Positions 43,819 through 52,716 of a DNA stretch of 64,000 nucleotides are shown here, one piece after another. Origin of the DNA: Geopsychrobacter electrodiphilus DSM 16401 (lineage in GTDB: Bacteria; Desulfobacterota; Desulfuromonadia; Desulfuromonadales; Geopsychrobacteraceae); NCBI RefSeq assembly GCF_000384395.1, contig NZ_ARWE01000001.1, positions 1,054,001 to 1,118,000 of the forward strand. Reading direction: 5' to 3'. The translations under genes were made by a program, and so were the position numbers. The stretch's first letter is position 1. Each line of letters starts with the position of its first letter. The notes under the pieces were generated by a model. That model saw only the letters and a list, made by a program, of their open reading frames with translations. It was not told the origin of the DNA and did not search any database.

Positions 43819-45042
43819 ATGGCACATTATCAGTATCGCGCCAGAAATGCCGAAGGGCAATTGTTTGAAGGGCTGATCGAAGCCGCTTCGGCCGGGGTGG
43901 TCGCTGGTCAACTTCAAGCGGGCGGAATTCTGCCGCTGACAATTGATGAAGTAGCGGCGCCACTGATAAAAGGGCAAAAAAAAGGTTTCAGCCTCGGTCG
44001 CGCCCCTCGTGTTGGCCGTGATGATCTGATCCTCTTTTGTCGTCAGATGTTCACTCTGACTAAATCCGGGGTGCCGCTGGTCCGGGCTATTCGCGGTCTG
44101 GTTGAAACGGCGCGCAATCCCACCCTGGGGCAGGCGCTCGGTCAGGTGGTCGATAGCCTTGAAGCCGGCCAGGATTTAGCCGGCGCCTTCAGCGCCCATC
44201 CGCGAGTATTCCCCGGACTGTTTTGTCGTCTGGTGCAGGTCGGCGAAAATACCGGCAAACTCGATGAGGTCTTTCGGCAGCTATCGACTTTTTATGAACA
44301 TGAAAAGGACACGGTCAACCGCATAAAGCAGGCTTTGCGCTACCCGACCTTCGTGCTGATTGCCATCGTCTGCGCGGTTATTTTTATCAGCCTGTTTGTG
44401 ATTCCGGCCTTTCAAAAGGTGTTTGCCAGCTTCGGGGCAGAACTCCCGCTGGCCACCCGGATTCTGTTAGGGTTGTCCGGCTTTATGTTGCACTACTGGC
44501 CGTTGTTGTTGATTCTCGCAATCATGCTGGTTGCAGCACTCAAGCAGTTATTAAATACACATCAGGGGCGCTATGCATGGGATCGCTATAAACTGAAAAT
44601 CCCGCTGGTGGGCGATATTATTCTGCGAGGAACCCTGGTGCGCTTTTCCCGGGCGTTCAATATGAGTTTTGGGGCTGGGGTGCCGCTGACCCAGGCGCTC
44701 AGTTTCACAGCGCGCGGGCTGGATAACCTGTTTGTTGGCGAAAAGGTCGAGTTGATCCGTAACGGCGTCGAACGCGGCGACACCCTGACGCGCAGCGCCA
44801 CTCAGACCGGCTTGTTTACCCCCCTGGTGTTACAAATGCTTGCCGTTGGTGAAGAAACAGGCTCGGTGGACACCATGCTGGAGGATGTCGCCGAGTTTTA
44901 TGAACGTGAGGTTGAGTACGATATTAAAAATCTGTCCAGTGCCATTGAGCCGCTCATGATCATCATCATCGGCGGGATGGTTCTGGTGCTGGCGCTTGGA
45001 GTGTTTTTGCCGATGTGGAACCTCGCGGCCGTGGTCAAATAG
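43819..45042 (+). CDS. mshG: MSHA biogenesis platform protein MshG (GspF/PilC family)
   Basis: This 407-residue inner-membrane platform protein is driven by MshE. It contains two GspF repeats (about 65-190 and 270-395): FCRQMFTLTKSGVPLVRAI and FSRAFNMSFGAGVPLTQAL. Three membrane helices are visible (about 170-195, 215-240, 375-400). It begins MAHYQYRARNAEGQLFEG, the usual start. No gap separates it from mshE. Confidence 0.95.
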   Translation: MAHYQYRARNAEGQLFEGLIEAASAGVVAGQLQAGGILPLTIDEVAAPLIKGQKKGFSLGRAPRVGRDDLILFCRQMFTLTKSGVPLVRAIRGLVETARNPTLGQALGQVVDSLEAGQDLAGAFSAHPRVFPGLFCRLVQVGENTGKLDEVFRQLSTFYEHEKDTVNRIKQALRYPTFVLIAIVCAVIFISLFVIPAFQKVFASFGAELPLATRILLGLSGFMLHYWPLLLILAIMLVAALKQLLNTHQGRYAWDRYKLKIPLVGDIILRGTLVRFSRAFNMSFGAGVPLTQALSFTARGLDNLFVGEKVELIRNGVERGDTLTRSATQTGLFTPLVLQMLAVGEETGSVDTMLEDVAEFYEREVEYDIKNLSSAIEPLMIIIIGGMVLVLALGVFLPMWNLAAVVK

Positions 45043-45069
45043 ATTAATGTGCTTGATTTAAGAATAAAA

Positions 45070-45663
45070 ATGAAGAACAATTCACAGGGAAATATTCTTG
45101 TTAAAAATTACAATCTTGGGTTCACTCTGTTTGAACTTGTGGTTGTCATATGTATTATCAGTACGCTTGCTGTGGTTGCCACGGGTTACTATCGCAAACT
45201 GCTGGTTCAGGTCGAGCAAACTACCGTCGAATACAATGTCGGTACCCTGCGCAGCGCTCTGGCAATGCAGTTTGCCGCTTACTATGTGGCCGGTCGTCGG
45301 GACGAGCTACCGGCGCTGATTGATAGCAACCCGATGGAGATGCTGGCCCAAAAACCGAAAAACTATCTGGGTAGTTATTTTTCTGGACAGCAGCAGAATC
45401 TGCCGGTTGGTAACTGGTATTTTGATAGCGAAAAGAAATTGTTGGTTTATTTGGTGAAAAACAGTGCCTATTTCAGCAGTCCCTTAACTGGAAAGCCGCG
45501 TATCCGCTTTAAAATTCAGCCGGTGTATGCAGATACCGTGAAAGGAGAGCAAATCAAAAATTATATTTGTGGCCTAGAATTGAAGTCGTTGGAACCTTAT
45601 CGTTGGTTGCCGCCGATCGTGTTAGACAAAATTGAAAGACTTGTCCAAGTCAAAGGAGATTGA
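45070..45663 (+). CDS. Pilin-like protein in the mshF/mshB position
   Basis: This 197-residue protein has a type IV prepilin signal: a 17-residue leader ending in Gly, then FTLFELVVVICIISTLAVVA with the required Glu at +5. The rest is a soluble domain with no match I can name (GRRDELPALIDSNPMEML, NWYFDSEKKLLVYLVKN). It lies where Vibrio loci have mshF and mshB, between mshG and mshA, so it is probably a minor pilin of the MSHA fibre. The ATG at 45070 and a GTG at 45049 are both possible; neither has a good ribosome binding site. The DNA is more AT-rich than its neighbours. Confidence 0.72.
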   Translation: MKNNSQGNILVKNYNLGFTLFELVVVICIISTLAVVATGYYRKLLVQVEQTTVEYNVGTLRSALAMQFAAYYVAGRRDELPALIDSNPMEMLAQKPKNYLGSYFSGQQQNLPVGNWYFDSEKKLLVYLVKNSAYFSSPLTGKPRIRFKIQPVYADTVKGEQIKNYICGLELKSLEPYRWLPPIVLDKIERLVQVKGD

Positions 45664-45666
45664 AGA

Positions 45667-46107
45667 ATGAAGAATCAAAAAGGTTTTACCCTGATCGAAC
45701 TGGTGGTTGTGATTGTAATTCTGGGGATTTTGGCTGCGGTGGCAGTGCCCAAGTTTGTTGACCTTACCGCTGATGCCAGACTTGCAAACGCGAAGGCAGT
45801 AGCGGGCACCTTAGGATCTTCTTCTGCCATTAACTACGCGGCCGCATTGGTTAAAGGAGCGGTTATAGGTACTACTACTCCTAGCAAAACTGGTAGCGGG
45901 GTTGTTGATACTTTAGCTGCCGCTTGTACTGATGCAACGGCTACCGCGCTGATGGATACTGGAGCGACATTTGCGACAGGAACAGGGAATTACACCGTTA
46001 GCGGCACAGGAACTCTTACCAATATAGGTGATAAGGCAACTTGTACTATTGTCTATAATGATGATGCTGCTGCAACTGCCGATTTTGTTGTGATCGGTGC
46101 GAAGTAG
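45667..46107 (+). CDS. mshA: Major MSHA-type pilin MshA
   Basis: This 146-residue type IVa prepilin has a 6-residue leader MKNQKG, then the mature N-terminus FTLIELVVVIVILGILAAVA with Glu at +5, and PKFVDLTADARLANAKAVAG as in MshA. The remaining domain is rich in Ala, Thr and Gly and has only two Cys (ACTDATA and KATCTIVY), expected to form the D-loop disulfide. AAAGGAG lies inside the end of the preceding gene, giving a strong ribosome binding site. It is followed by a 17-bp hairpin before mshC, which fits high expression of the major subunit. Confidence 0.9.
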   Translation: MKNQKGFTLIELVVVIVILGILAAVAVPKFVDLTADARLANAKAVAGTLGSSSAINYAAALVKGAVIGTTTPSKTGSGVVDTLAAACTDATATALMDTGATFATGTGNYTVSGTGTLTNIGDKATCTIVYNDDAAATADFVVIGAK

Positions 46108-46143
46108 GGTTAACATTTTCTGTAGCTAATAGATCAAAAGATA

Positions 46144-46184
46144 TTTTCTGCAACAAGAGGTGGTTCGCCTCTTGTTGCAGAAAA
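46144..46184 (+). other. 17-bp perfect hairpin between mshA and mshC
   Basis: Arms 46144-46160 and 46168-46184 (core CTGCAACAAGAGG and complement) flank the loop TGGTTCG. No T run follows beyond the arm itself. It probably stabilises the mshA transcript or partly terminates transcription, keeping the major pilin in excess of the minor pilins. Confidence 0.75.
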
Positions 46185-46268
46185 TCTGCGGATAAATACA
46201 TCGCCTAGTCACTATTTTATTGGTTCCAGCGGCACTGTTTGCCCTCCTACGATTGTGTGAATGGATTG

Positions 46269-46718
46269 ATGACAATATTGAACGGGTCAAGGCTCAGTGG
46301 TTTTACCCTGGTCGAACTGGTCATCGTTATTGTTCTGCTCGGCATTCTTTCGGCTATTGTCGCCCCCAAATTCTTCAACCTCAATGATTACCGCAACCGC
46401 GCCGCCTACGATGAACTTGCCGATGCGCTACGTTATGCGCAGAAGCTGGCGGTGGCCAGCGGCTGTGCGGTGCAGGTCAGCACCGGCGCGAATAGTTATA
46501 CACTGAAACAACCTACGCCCAATTGTACCAGCAGCACCTTTGCGCCGATCAGCAATCATCCGGTCACCAGCGGCTCATTTAGCGGCGTAACCGTCAGCGC
46601 TTCCCCCGCCAGTTTTAATTTTGACCCCATGGGGCGCTGTTCCAGCCCCGTCGCTATCAATGTCGGTGGCTTGCCGATCAGCGTAGTGGCCGAGACCGGC
46701 TATGTGGACGCGCCATGA
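46269..46718 (+). CDS. mshC: Minor pilin MshC-like
   Basis: This 149-residue prepilin has leader MTILNGSRLSG, then FTLVELVIVIVLLGILSAIV with Glu +5 and PKFFNLNDYRNRAAYDELAD, close to MshC. The C-terminal domain has paired Cys (SGCAV, PNCTSS, GRCSS). The ATG at 46269 gives a standard leader; a TTG at 46239 is unlikely. It overlaps mshD by four bases (ATGA). Confidence 0.85.
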   Translation: MTILNGSRLSGFTLVELVIVIVLLGILSAIVAPKFFNLNDYRNRAAYDELADALRYAQKLAVASGCAVQVSTGANSYTLKQPTPNCTSSTFAPISNHPVTSGSFSGVTVSASPASFNFDPMGRCSSPVAINVGGLPISVVAETGYVDAP

Positions 46719-47173
46719 TCGGCTTAAGACGTGCGCTTAATCAGCAGGGAGTGACCCTGATTGAACTGATCGTGGTGATGGTCGTCATTTCGATCGCGCT
46801 GGTTGGTGTGATGTCGGTGATCAATTACACCACCCTGCATTCTGCCGATCCGATGCTGCGTCAACAGTCGATTGCCATCGCCGAAGCCTATATGGAAGAG
46901 ATCAGCCTGAAAAGCTACACCGATCCGGGCGGCCCGGTTGAACTTGGCCGCGCCGATTTTGATGATGTGGCTGACTATAATGGTCTGACGGATAACGGTG
47001 CTCACGATCAGACGGGCGCGGCAATTATGGGGCTCGAAAGTTATACAGTGCAGGTGACCGTCGGTAGCGCCAGTTTCGGGATACCAGCCGTCGCCGGTCT
47101 CAAGATTGATGTCACGGTTACAGATCCGGCGGGGGAAACCCTGACCCTGACCGGCTATCGGACGGACTACTAA
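46715..47173 (+). CDS. mshD: Minor pilin MshD-like
   Basis: This 152-residue prepilin has leader MIGLRRALNQQG, then VTLIELIVVMVVISIALVGV with Glu +5. SIAIAEAYMEEI is typical of PilV/MshD-type minor pilins, as is the closing beta strand LTLTGYRTDY. No Cys is present. It starts within the mshC stop and ends two bases before mshO. Confidence 0.85.
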   Translation: MIGLRRALNQQGVTLIELIVVMVVISIALVGVMSVINYTTLHSADPMLRQQSIAIAEAYMEEISLKSYTDPGGPVELGRADFDDVADYNGLTDNGAHDQTGAAIMGLESYTVQVTVGSASFGIPAVAGLKIDVTVTDPAGETLTLTGYRTDY

Positions 47174-47175
47174 AG

Positions 47176-47994
47176 ATGATGAGGACTGTTTTTCGGCCAA
47201 TAACCGCTGAGCGTGGTTTCACTCTGATCGAATTGATCGTGGTGATCGTGATTGTCGGGATTTTGGCGGTCCTCGGTGGGCAGTTTATTGTGACGCCGGT
47301 GAATCAATATATCGATCTCGCGCGGCGCACACGATTGGTCGACCAAGGCGAAATGGTGCTTCGGCGCATGCAGCGCGATGTGCGTCAGGCCCTGCCGAAC
47401 AGTCTGCGCATTGGTGGCGGAGGTAAATATCTTGAGCTGCTGCACACTTCTGATGGTGGCCGCTACCGACGCTATCTTGATCCAGTCACCGGAGGAGATC
47501 TCCTCGATTTTACCACGGCTGATGTCAGCTTTGACGTTCTGGGCGTGTTACGCGCAGCTCCGCTGTCAGGCCAACGGCTAGTCATCTATAACGTCTCCGC
47601 CAGCGGTGTGGCGGGCAATGTTTATGCGAACGCACCGGATAATATGGCGATGATCGGCACCGGCAGCACGTTAAACCACGTTATTCTTACCCCCGCCTTT
47701 AATTTTAAGCATAAATCACCTTATCAGCGTTTCTTCATTGTCGATGAGCCGCTAACCTATGCCTGTGAGGGGAATGTCTTGAATCGTTACGCCGGTTACG
47801 CGCCCACAGCCAGCCAGCCGACCCCACCAGGTGTGACTCCGGCACTCGTTACTAAGAATGTTAGCAGTTGTAATTTCAGCTATGACCCTGGTGCCAGCCA
47901 GCGCGCGGGTTTGGTCACTTTGCGGTTGTCCCTGACCGAATCGGGAGAAACCATCACCCTGTTGCATCAGATCCACGTGTTGAATGCGCCATGA
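47176..47994 (+). CDS. mshO: Minor pilin MshO-like (PilW/GspJ size)
   Basis: This 272-residue prepilin has leader MMRTVFRPITAERG, then FTLIELIVVIVIVGILAVLG with Glu +5, QRDVRQALPNSLRI and a long beta-rich domain. The Cys pair (TYACEG, VSSCNFSY) frames a Pro/Thr-rich loop. The PilW/GspJ-size proteins are expected near the pilus tip. It overlaps mshP by four bases. Confidence 0.85.
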   Translation: MMRTVFRPITAERGFTLIELIVVIVIVGILAVLGGQFIVTPVNQYIDLARRTRLVDQGEMVLRRMQRDVRQALPNSLRIGGGGKYLELLHTSDGGRYRRYLDPVTGGDLLDFTTADVSFDVLGVLRAAPLSGQRLVIYNVSASGVAGNVYANAPDNMAMIGTGSTLNHVILTPAFNFKHKSPYQRFFIVDEPLTYACEGNVLNRYAGYAPTASQPTPPGVTPALVTKNVSSCNFSYDPGASQRAGLVTLRLSLTESGETITLLHQIHVLNAP

Positions 47995-48386
47995 AAAAAT
48001 TATTGATATTCCATAATCAGCGTGGTTTCACCCTGGTTCAGGCAATCTTCATTTTGGTCGTGTTGGCCCTGCTGGGGGTGGCGATGATGCGCCTGAGCGG
48101 CATCCAGAGTTCCACCAGTGTTTTTGCCCTGCAGGGCGCCCGGGTTTACCAGGCTGCGCGCAGCGGGTTGGAATGGGGCGCGGCTCGCGCCGGTGGCGGG
48201 AATTGTGCTGCCAGTACAATATTCACTGTTGAAGGTTTTAATGTGACGGTTGGTTGCAGCAGTGCCACTTTCACAGAAGCAGCAATTACTACCACTGTTT
48301 ATCAAATTAACGCGCTGGCAGAATTTGGTAACTATGGCTCCCCAAATTATATTTCGAGGCGGGTCGAGATGAAGGTAGGATTTTGA
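47991..48386 (+). CDS. mshP: MSHA protein MshP-like (PilX-type minor pilin)
   Basis: This 131-residue protein has the leader MKKLLIFHNQRG and a hydrophobic N-helix FTLVQAIFILVVLALLGVAM. Gln replaces the usual Glu at +5, as happens in tip-type subunits. It has RSGLEWGAARAG, as in PilX/GspK N-terminal regions, and two Cys (GNCAAS, VGCSSA). It overlaps mshO and mshQ by four bases each. Confidence 0.82.
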   Translation: MKKLLIFHNQRGFTLVQAIFILVVLALLGVAMMRLSGIQSSTSVFALQGARVYQAARSGLEWGAARAGGGNCAASTIFTVEGFNVTVGCSSATFTEAAITTTVYQINALAEFGNYGSPNYISRRVEMKVGF

Positions 48387-51300
48387 AAGCTATGCAGATT
48401 AGGCGGAATGAGATCTCCCCATATATTTCGGTAACTCTATTTGTACGCCGCCTGCTGATTCTCTCCAGCCTCAGTTTGCTGATGGTCTTGATTATTCCTT
48501 GCGAGGGTCATGCTGACCGAACGATTACCTCTGTTACTCTCGATGGCGGGAACTCGGTCACTGTCCTCCCCTCGGCAACGATCAGTGCGACTGTAAACGT
48601 GACTACTGACAATGTGGGGGTGGGGGGTAGAATTCGGAATGATTGGCTTTCGACCGCCTGGCGCATTTCAACCTCGCCGCCAGGAACAATGACTTGTGAA
48701 AATCATAACGATCATACCCGGAAAGGAAACTACAGTGAAACCTTCAATATCACTGCACCGGCTGCGTCAGGAACCTACAATATCTATTTTATTGCTTATA
48801 ATAACGACAGTTGCAGTAGTGGCGACAGCGCTACCTTCAGTCGTGCTAACGCTGTTGTTGTAAATTCACCACCGAGCGTGGTTTCAATTACTCGTGCCGG
48901 CGCAGATCCGGTGGCTAGCAACACAACAGTGACCTGGACGGTGATGTTCAGTACCAGCGTCAATGGAGTGGACAGTGGTGATTTTTCTCTGGTGACAACG
49001 GGTGGTGTCAGCGGGGCCACTTTGGGTGCGGTGACTGGCAGTGGAACCACCTGGACCGTCAGCGCCAATACCGGGAACGGAGCCAGCGAAGGGACGCTGA
49101 GGTTGAACCTGGTTGATAATGATTCGATCAGGGATGTCGCTACAGCTATTCCCCTGGGAGGGACTGGTTCCGGGAATGGTAATTTTAGTGGTGAATCCTA
49201 CAGGGTTATTTCGCCTCCGACCCTGGTTTCGATCCTTCGTGCCAGTTCTGACCCGACTGCAGCTAATACCACGGTTGCATGGACGGTCGTCTTCAGTGCC
49301 AGCGTCAGCGGGGTTGATACTGGTGATTTTGTTCTGGTTCCCTCTGGCGGGACCACCGGCGCCAGTCTTATCGCCGTCAGTGACGCGGGGGGCAGAACCA
49401 CTTGGACAGTGACGGCCAATACTGGGCCCTCGAGTATTGGAACCCTGGGGTTGAATCTGGTGGATAATGATTCAATCCTTGAAAATCAGTTATCTCAGCC
49501 CTTAGGCGGAGTCGGGGTTGACACTTTCCCCGCCGGGCCGGTTTATACCCTGGCGCCACCCGCTGTAGTTCTAAATAAAACTGCCGGCGCTTCTGCTGCG
49601 GTGGTTGGTGAAGTCGTGACCTTTACCCTTACCGCCACCAACCCCTATGACAATCCGCTTACCGCCGTGGTCGTTACCGATACGCTTCCGACCGGCATGG
49701 GCTATGTTACTCATGTTACGACCTTGGGTACGGCGGCGGTTGCCGGGCAAGTAATCACCTGGACTATCCCTTCGTTGCCCGCTAAGGGGAGCGCGCAGTT
49801 AACACTGGCTGTGTCTTTGTTGCAGCAAGGGCCGCTGGTGAACACTGTAACCTCGCCGGGGGCTCTCCCTGCCAGTGCCACGATTCTGGTGTTGGCCAGT
49901 GCGGTGACTCACTTTCGGATGGATGAACCCGCCGGTTCCTGGAGTGGTGCGGCCGGTGAAGTTATCGATAGTGGGGGGACCGCACTGCATGGCCGTCGGT
50001 TGACCAGTACCTCGCCAACCACTACCAACGTAGTTGACCCGGTTCCGACCATCTCTTCTGAACATCCGTCGGTTATTGGTGGGTTTTGTAACGCCGCCTT
50101 CTTCGATGGCCGTGCCATTGTCGAGGTGGCCGATAGTCCGCTCTTCGATTACACCACGCAGCTGTCGGCCTCGGCCTGGATCTATCCGACGGCCTATCCA
50201 CCGAGTGATTATTACTCGATACTGTCGAATGATGTTAACTACGAATTTCATATCAGTCCTACCGGCAAACTTTACTGGTGGTGGAACTCATCAACCCTGA
50301 CCTCGGCAACCACGATCCCCCTGAATCAGTGGACGCATGTTGCCATCACCTTCGATTCGTCGGCCGGAGTGAGGCGCCAGCGGATCTATATCAATGGTGT
50401 TCAGGATCCCAACACCAATAATTGGCAGGGGACTCTGGCGCCTAACAACTGCAATTTTTATATTGGTGGTGATATCGCAACCGGGGCCGCTTGCAGCATT
50501 ATGCCAGGGCGAAATTTTCACGGCATGATTGATGAGGTTAAACTTTACAGTTTTGAACTCAGCCCTTCAGAAGTCGTTGCCGATATGACGCTGGGACGCT
50601 CCTGTTCCGGTACTTTCGATCATGTGCAGATTGAGCACGACGGTACAGCCTCGGTATGCGCCCCGGAACGGGTAACGATTAAAGCCTGTCTGGATTCATC
50701 CTGTAACACATTGTACCCTGGCACTGTGACAGTTAAACTTAAGCCGACGGGCTGGGTCGGCGGGGAAACCTTCTCCTTTAACGGTGGGATCGCCACTCGC
50801 CAACTCAGTCAAAGTACTGCCGGCGCCGTCACGCTTGGAACTGATAGCGTTACGCCTGCTCCGGCCACTGCCAGCCGCTGCTTCAATGGGGCGAGCGAAA
50901 CCTGTACCCTCAACTTTACGGCTGCATCATGTGCGTTTGATGCCGTAGAGGTCAGCGCTGATCCACAAACTCCAATTTTTACCAAACTTGCGGGCGTGCC
51001 GTTCAATATCGATGTGCTGGCGTTACTTGGTCCTACTACGATTAACACAACCTATGCCGGGACGGTGGCTGTCGATCTGGTAGATGCATCGTCATCTGCC
51101 TGTCCAGTCGGAGTTGGGCTGACCACGGCGACTAACACGACCTTTAGCGGCGGGGAAGCCGGGCGCAAGACCGTAGCTTTTAATTATCCCAATGCCGCAC
51201 GGAATGTCAGGGTGCGGGCCACAGTCGGTGCATCGGCTCCAGCGTGCTCTACCGATAATTTTGCGATTCGTCCAACGGCGTTTACGTTAACCTCCAGCGA

Positions 51301-52633
51301 TGCCACTAACACCGCAACCACTGGTATCCCCATTATCAAGGCAGGCACCCCATTCAATCTGACGGCCAGTTCGGTGGCGGGATATGATGGGACGCCCAAT
51401 ATTGATAGCAGCAAACTGAATGGAACTCCCAACGCCGGGGTTTTGAATGGAAGTTTCGGCACGGCACCCGCTGCGACAGGAACTGCGGCAGGTTCCGGAT
51501 TCTCCTACAGTGAAGTGGGCCATTTCGGTCTGGCTCAGAATGCGGTATACGACATCAGCTTCACCGCAGTGGATCAACCGGGTGACTGTACCGCGGATTA
51601 TTCCAACACAATTTCCGGCGGGAAATATGGTTGTTCCTTTGGCAGTGCCGCCGTGCCACAGATAAACGGCAGTAGCGGATTCGGACGCTTCATCCCGGCC
51701 CGATTCAATCTGAGTGTCGCTGTCCCGCCACAACTGGGGCCGACCTGCAGCAACAGCTTTACCTACCTGGGTCAGCCATTCGGCTATCTATTTGACCCGG
51801 AAATGACATTGACCGCGTTGAACAACAGCGGTTCTACGACCCTCAACTATGGTGGCAGTTACTGGAAGATGAACTCAAATCTTGGCGGACGCAGTTACAC
51901 CAATAATGCGGTAACAGCGGCAACGCTTGGAATAGCAACGGCAGGAAGTGTTGCCTGGGCCGGAACTGCTGACAGCGACGGGATAGGAACTGTCAGTATC
52001 AGCGCCGAACAGTTGGTTTACGCGAAGCCGACGATGCCGGAAGCCCCCTTTGACGCAAACCTGGATCTGAACTTCACTGCCGGGGATCTGACTGATGCCG
52101 ATGGCGTCTGTTTCGACCCTGAAAATGATGGCATCTGTAATGCTTATTCTATCTCCGCCATCACTGGAACCGAGCAGCGTTATGGCCGCCTGAAGCTGCA
52201 GAACGCTTACGGTTCAGAACTGCTCAATTTACCAACTCCTTTTATTGCCGAGTATTTTACCGGTGGCGGATTTTCTCTGAACACCGCAGATAATTGCACC
52301 ACGCTGACCACAGCCGACCAACTGCAATTGAGCACCGATGGCGGTGCCAGCTGGGTCAACGGCGATACGGCAGTGACGCTCGGTGGGGGGACGACATCGG
52401 CCACGCTGGCGTCATTTCCACTCCTTAACGGCGATGCCGGACTCTCCTTCAGCGCCCCGAACGCCGGAAATACGGGGACTATCGAAGTCCGCTCTCTGGT
52501 TGCCCCGGCCTTTCCCTGGTTATTGTTTGACTGGACTGGTGACGGGGTTGCAGATGAAGCTAGGGCACGTGTGACCTTCGGCATATATAAGGGGAGTCCC
52601 CACTTGATTTACACCCGCGAGTCGGTTCAGTAA
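48383..52633 (+). CDS. mshQ: MshQ-like giant surface protein with Ig-like, DUF11, LamG and DUF6701-type regions
   Basis: This 1416-residue exported protein is predicted to be carried by or associated with the MSHA pilus. A hydrophobic signal lies near residues 20-45. After a beta domain come two similar repeats of about 110 residues (167-277 and 280-390), each with NTTVTWTV/NTTVAWTV and LNLVDNDSI. A DUF11-type domain follows (about 393-500; VVTDTLPTGMGYV), then a LamG/concanavalin domain (about 509-736; WTHVAITFDSSAG, FHGMIDEVKLYSFE). The rest (749-1416), with paired Cys, matches the MshQ DUF6701 end. LamG domains often bind sugars or matrix, so adhesion is inferred. The start is TTG 48383 overlapping mshP, or ATG 48392. 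It ends the operon. Confidence 0.85.
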   Translation: MKAMQIRRNEISPYISVTLFVRRLLILSSLSLLMVLIIPCEGHADRTITSVTLDGGNSVTVLPSATISATVNVTTDNVGVGGRIRNDWLSTAWRISTSPPGTMTCENHNDHTRKGNYSETFNITAPAASGTYNIYFIAYNNDSCSSGDSATFSRANAVVVNSPPSVVSITRAGADPVASNTTVTWTVMFSTSVNGVDSGDFSLVTTGGVSGATLGAVTGSGTTWTVSANTGNGASEGTLRLNLVDNDSIRDVATAIPLGGTGSGNGNFSGESYRVISPPTLVSILRASSDPTAANTTVAWTVVFSASVSGVDTGDFVLVPSGGTTGASLIAVSDAGGRTTWTVTANTGPSSIGTLGLNLVDNDSILENQLSQPLGGVGVDTFPAGPVYTLAPPAVVLNKTAGASAAVVGEVVTFTLTATNPYDNPLTAVVVTDTLPTGMGYVTHVTTLGTAAVAGQVITWTIPSLPAKGSAQLTLAVSLLQQGPLVNTVTSPGALPASATILVLASAVTHFRMDEPAGSWSGAAGEVIDSGGTALHGRRLTSTSPTTTNVVDPVPTISSEHPSVIGGFCNAAFFDGRAIVEVADSPLFDYTTQLSASAWIYPTAYPPSDYYSILSNDVNYEFHISPTGKLYWWWNSSTLTSATTIPLNQWTHVAITFDSSAGVRRQRIYINGVQDPNTNNWQGTLAPNNCNFYIGGDIATGAACSIMPGRNFHGMIDEVKLYSFELSPSEVVADMTLGRSCSGTFDHVQIEHDGTASVCAPERVTIKACLDSSCNTLYPGTVTVKLKPTGWVGGETFSFNGGIATRQLSQSTAGAVTLGTDSVTPAPATASRCFNGASETCTLNFTAASCAFDAVEVSADPQTPIFTKLAGVPFNIDVLALLGPTTINTTYAGTVAVDLVDASSSACPVGVGLTTATNTTFSGGEAGRKTVAFNYPNAARNVRVRATVGASAPACSTDNFAIRPTAFTLTSSDATNTATTGIPIIKAGTPFNLTASSVAGYDGTPNIDSSKLNGTPNAGVLNGSFGTAPAATGTAAGSGFSYSEVGHFGLAQNAVYDISFTAVDQPGDCTADYSNTISGGKYGCSFGSAAVPQINGSSGFGRFIPARFNLSVAVPPQLGPTCSNSFTYLGQPFGYLFDPEMTLTALNNSGSTTLNYGGSYWKMNSNLGGRSYTNNAVTAATLGIATAGSVAWAGTADSDGIGTVSISAEQLVYAKPTMPEAPFDANLDLNFTAGDLTDADGVCFDPENDGICNAYSISAITGTEQRYGRLKLQNAYGSELLNLPTPFIAEYFTGGGFSLNTADNCTTLTTADQLQLSTDGGASWVNGDTAVTLGGGTTSATLASFPLLNGDAGLSFSAPNAGNTGTIEVRSLVAPAFPWLLFDWTGDGVADEARARVTFGIYKGSPHLIYTRESVQ

Positions 52634-52660
52634 TCCTTATTTCAGAACTGGGCAAAAAGA

Positions 52661-52690
52661 AGCCCCGCCGGAAAGCCGGCGGGGCTATTT
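52661..52690. terminator. Bidirectional terminator between mshQ and the CoA-transferase gene
   Basis: AGCCCCGCCGG and CCGGCGGGGCT form an 11-bp stem around AAAG, flanked by TATTTTA on the plus strand and TTCTTTTTG on the minus strand. It serves both convergent genes. Confidence 0.92.
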
Positions 52691-52716
52691 TAATGCAACT
52701 GCTTAAGGAAGGTCGA

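Noticed and set aside
46239-46268. Extended mshC starting at a TTG upstream
   Set aside because: It would place an extra Cys-containing stretch before a complete prepilin leader; the ATG at 46269 gives a normal 11-residue leader.
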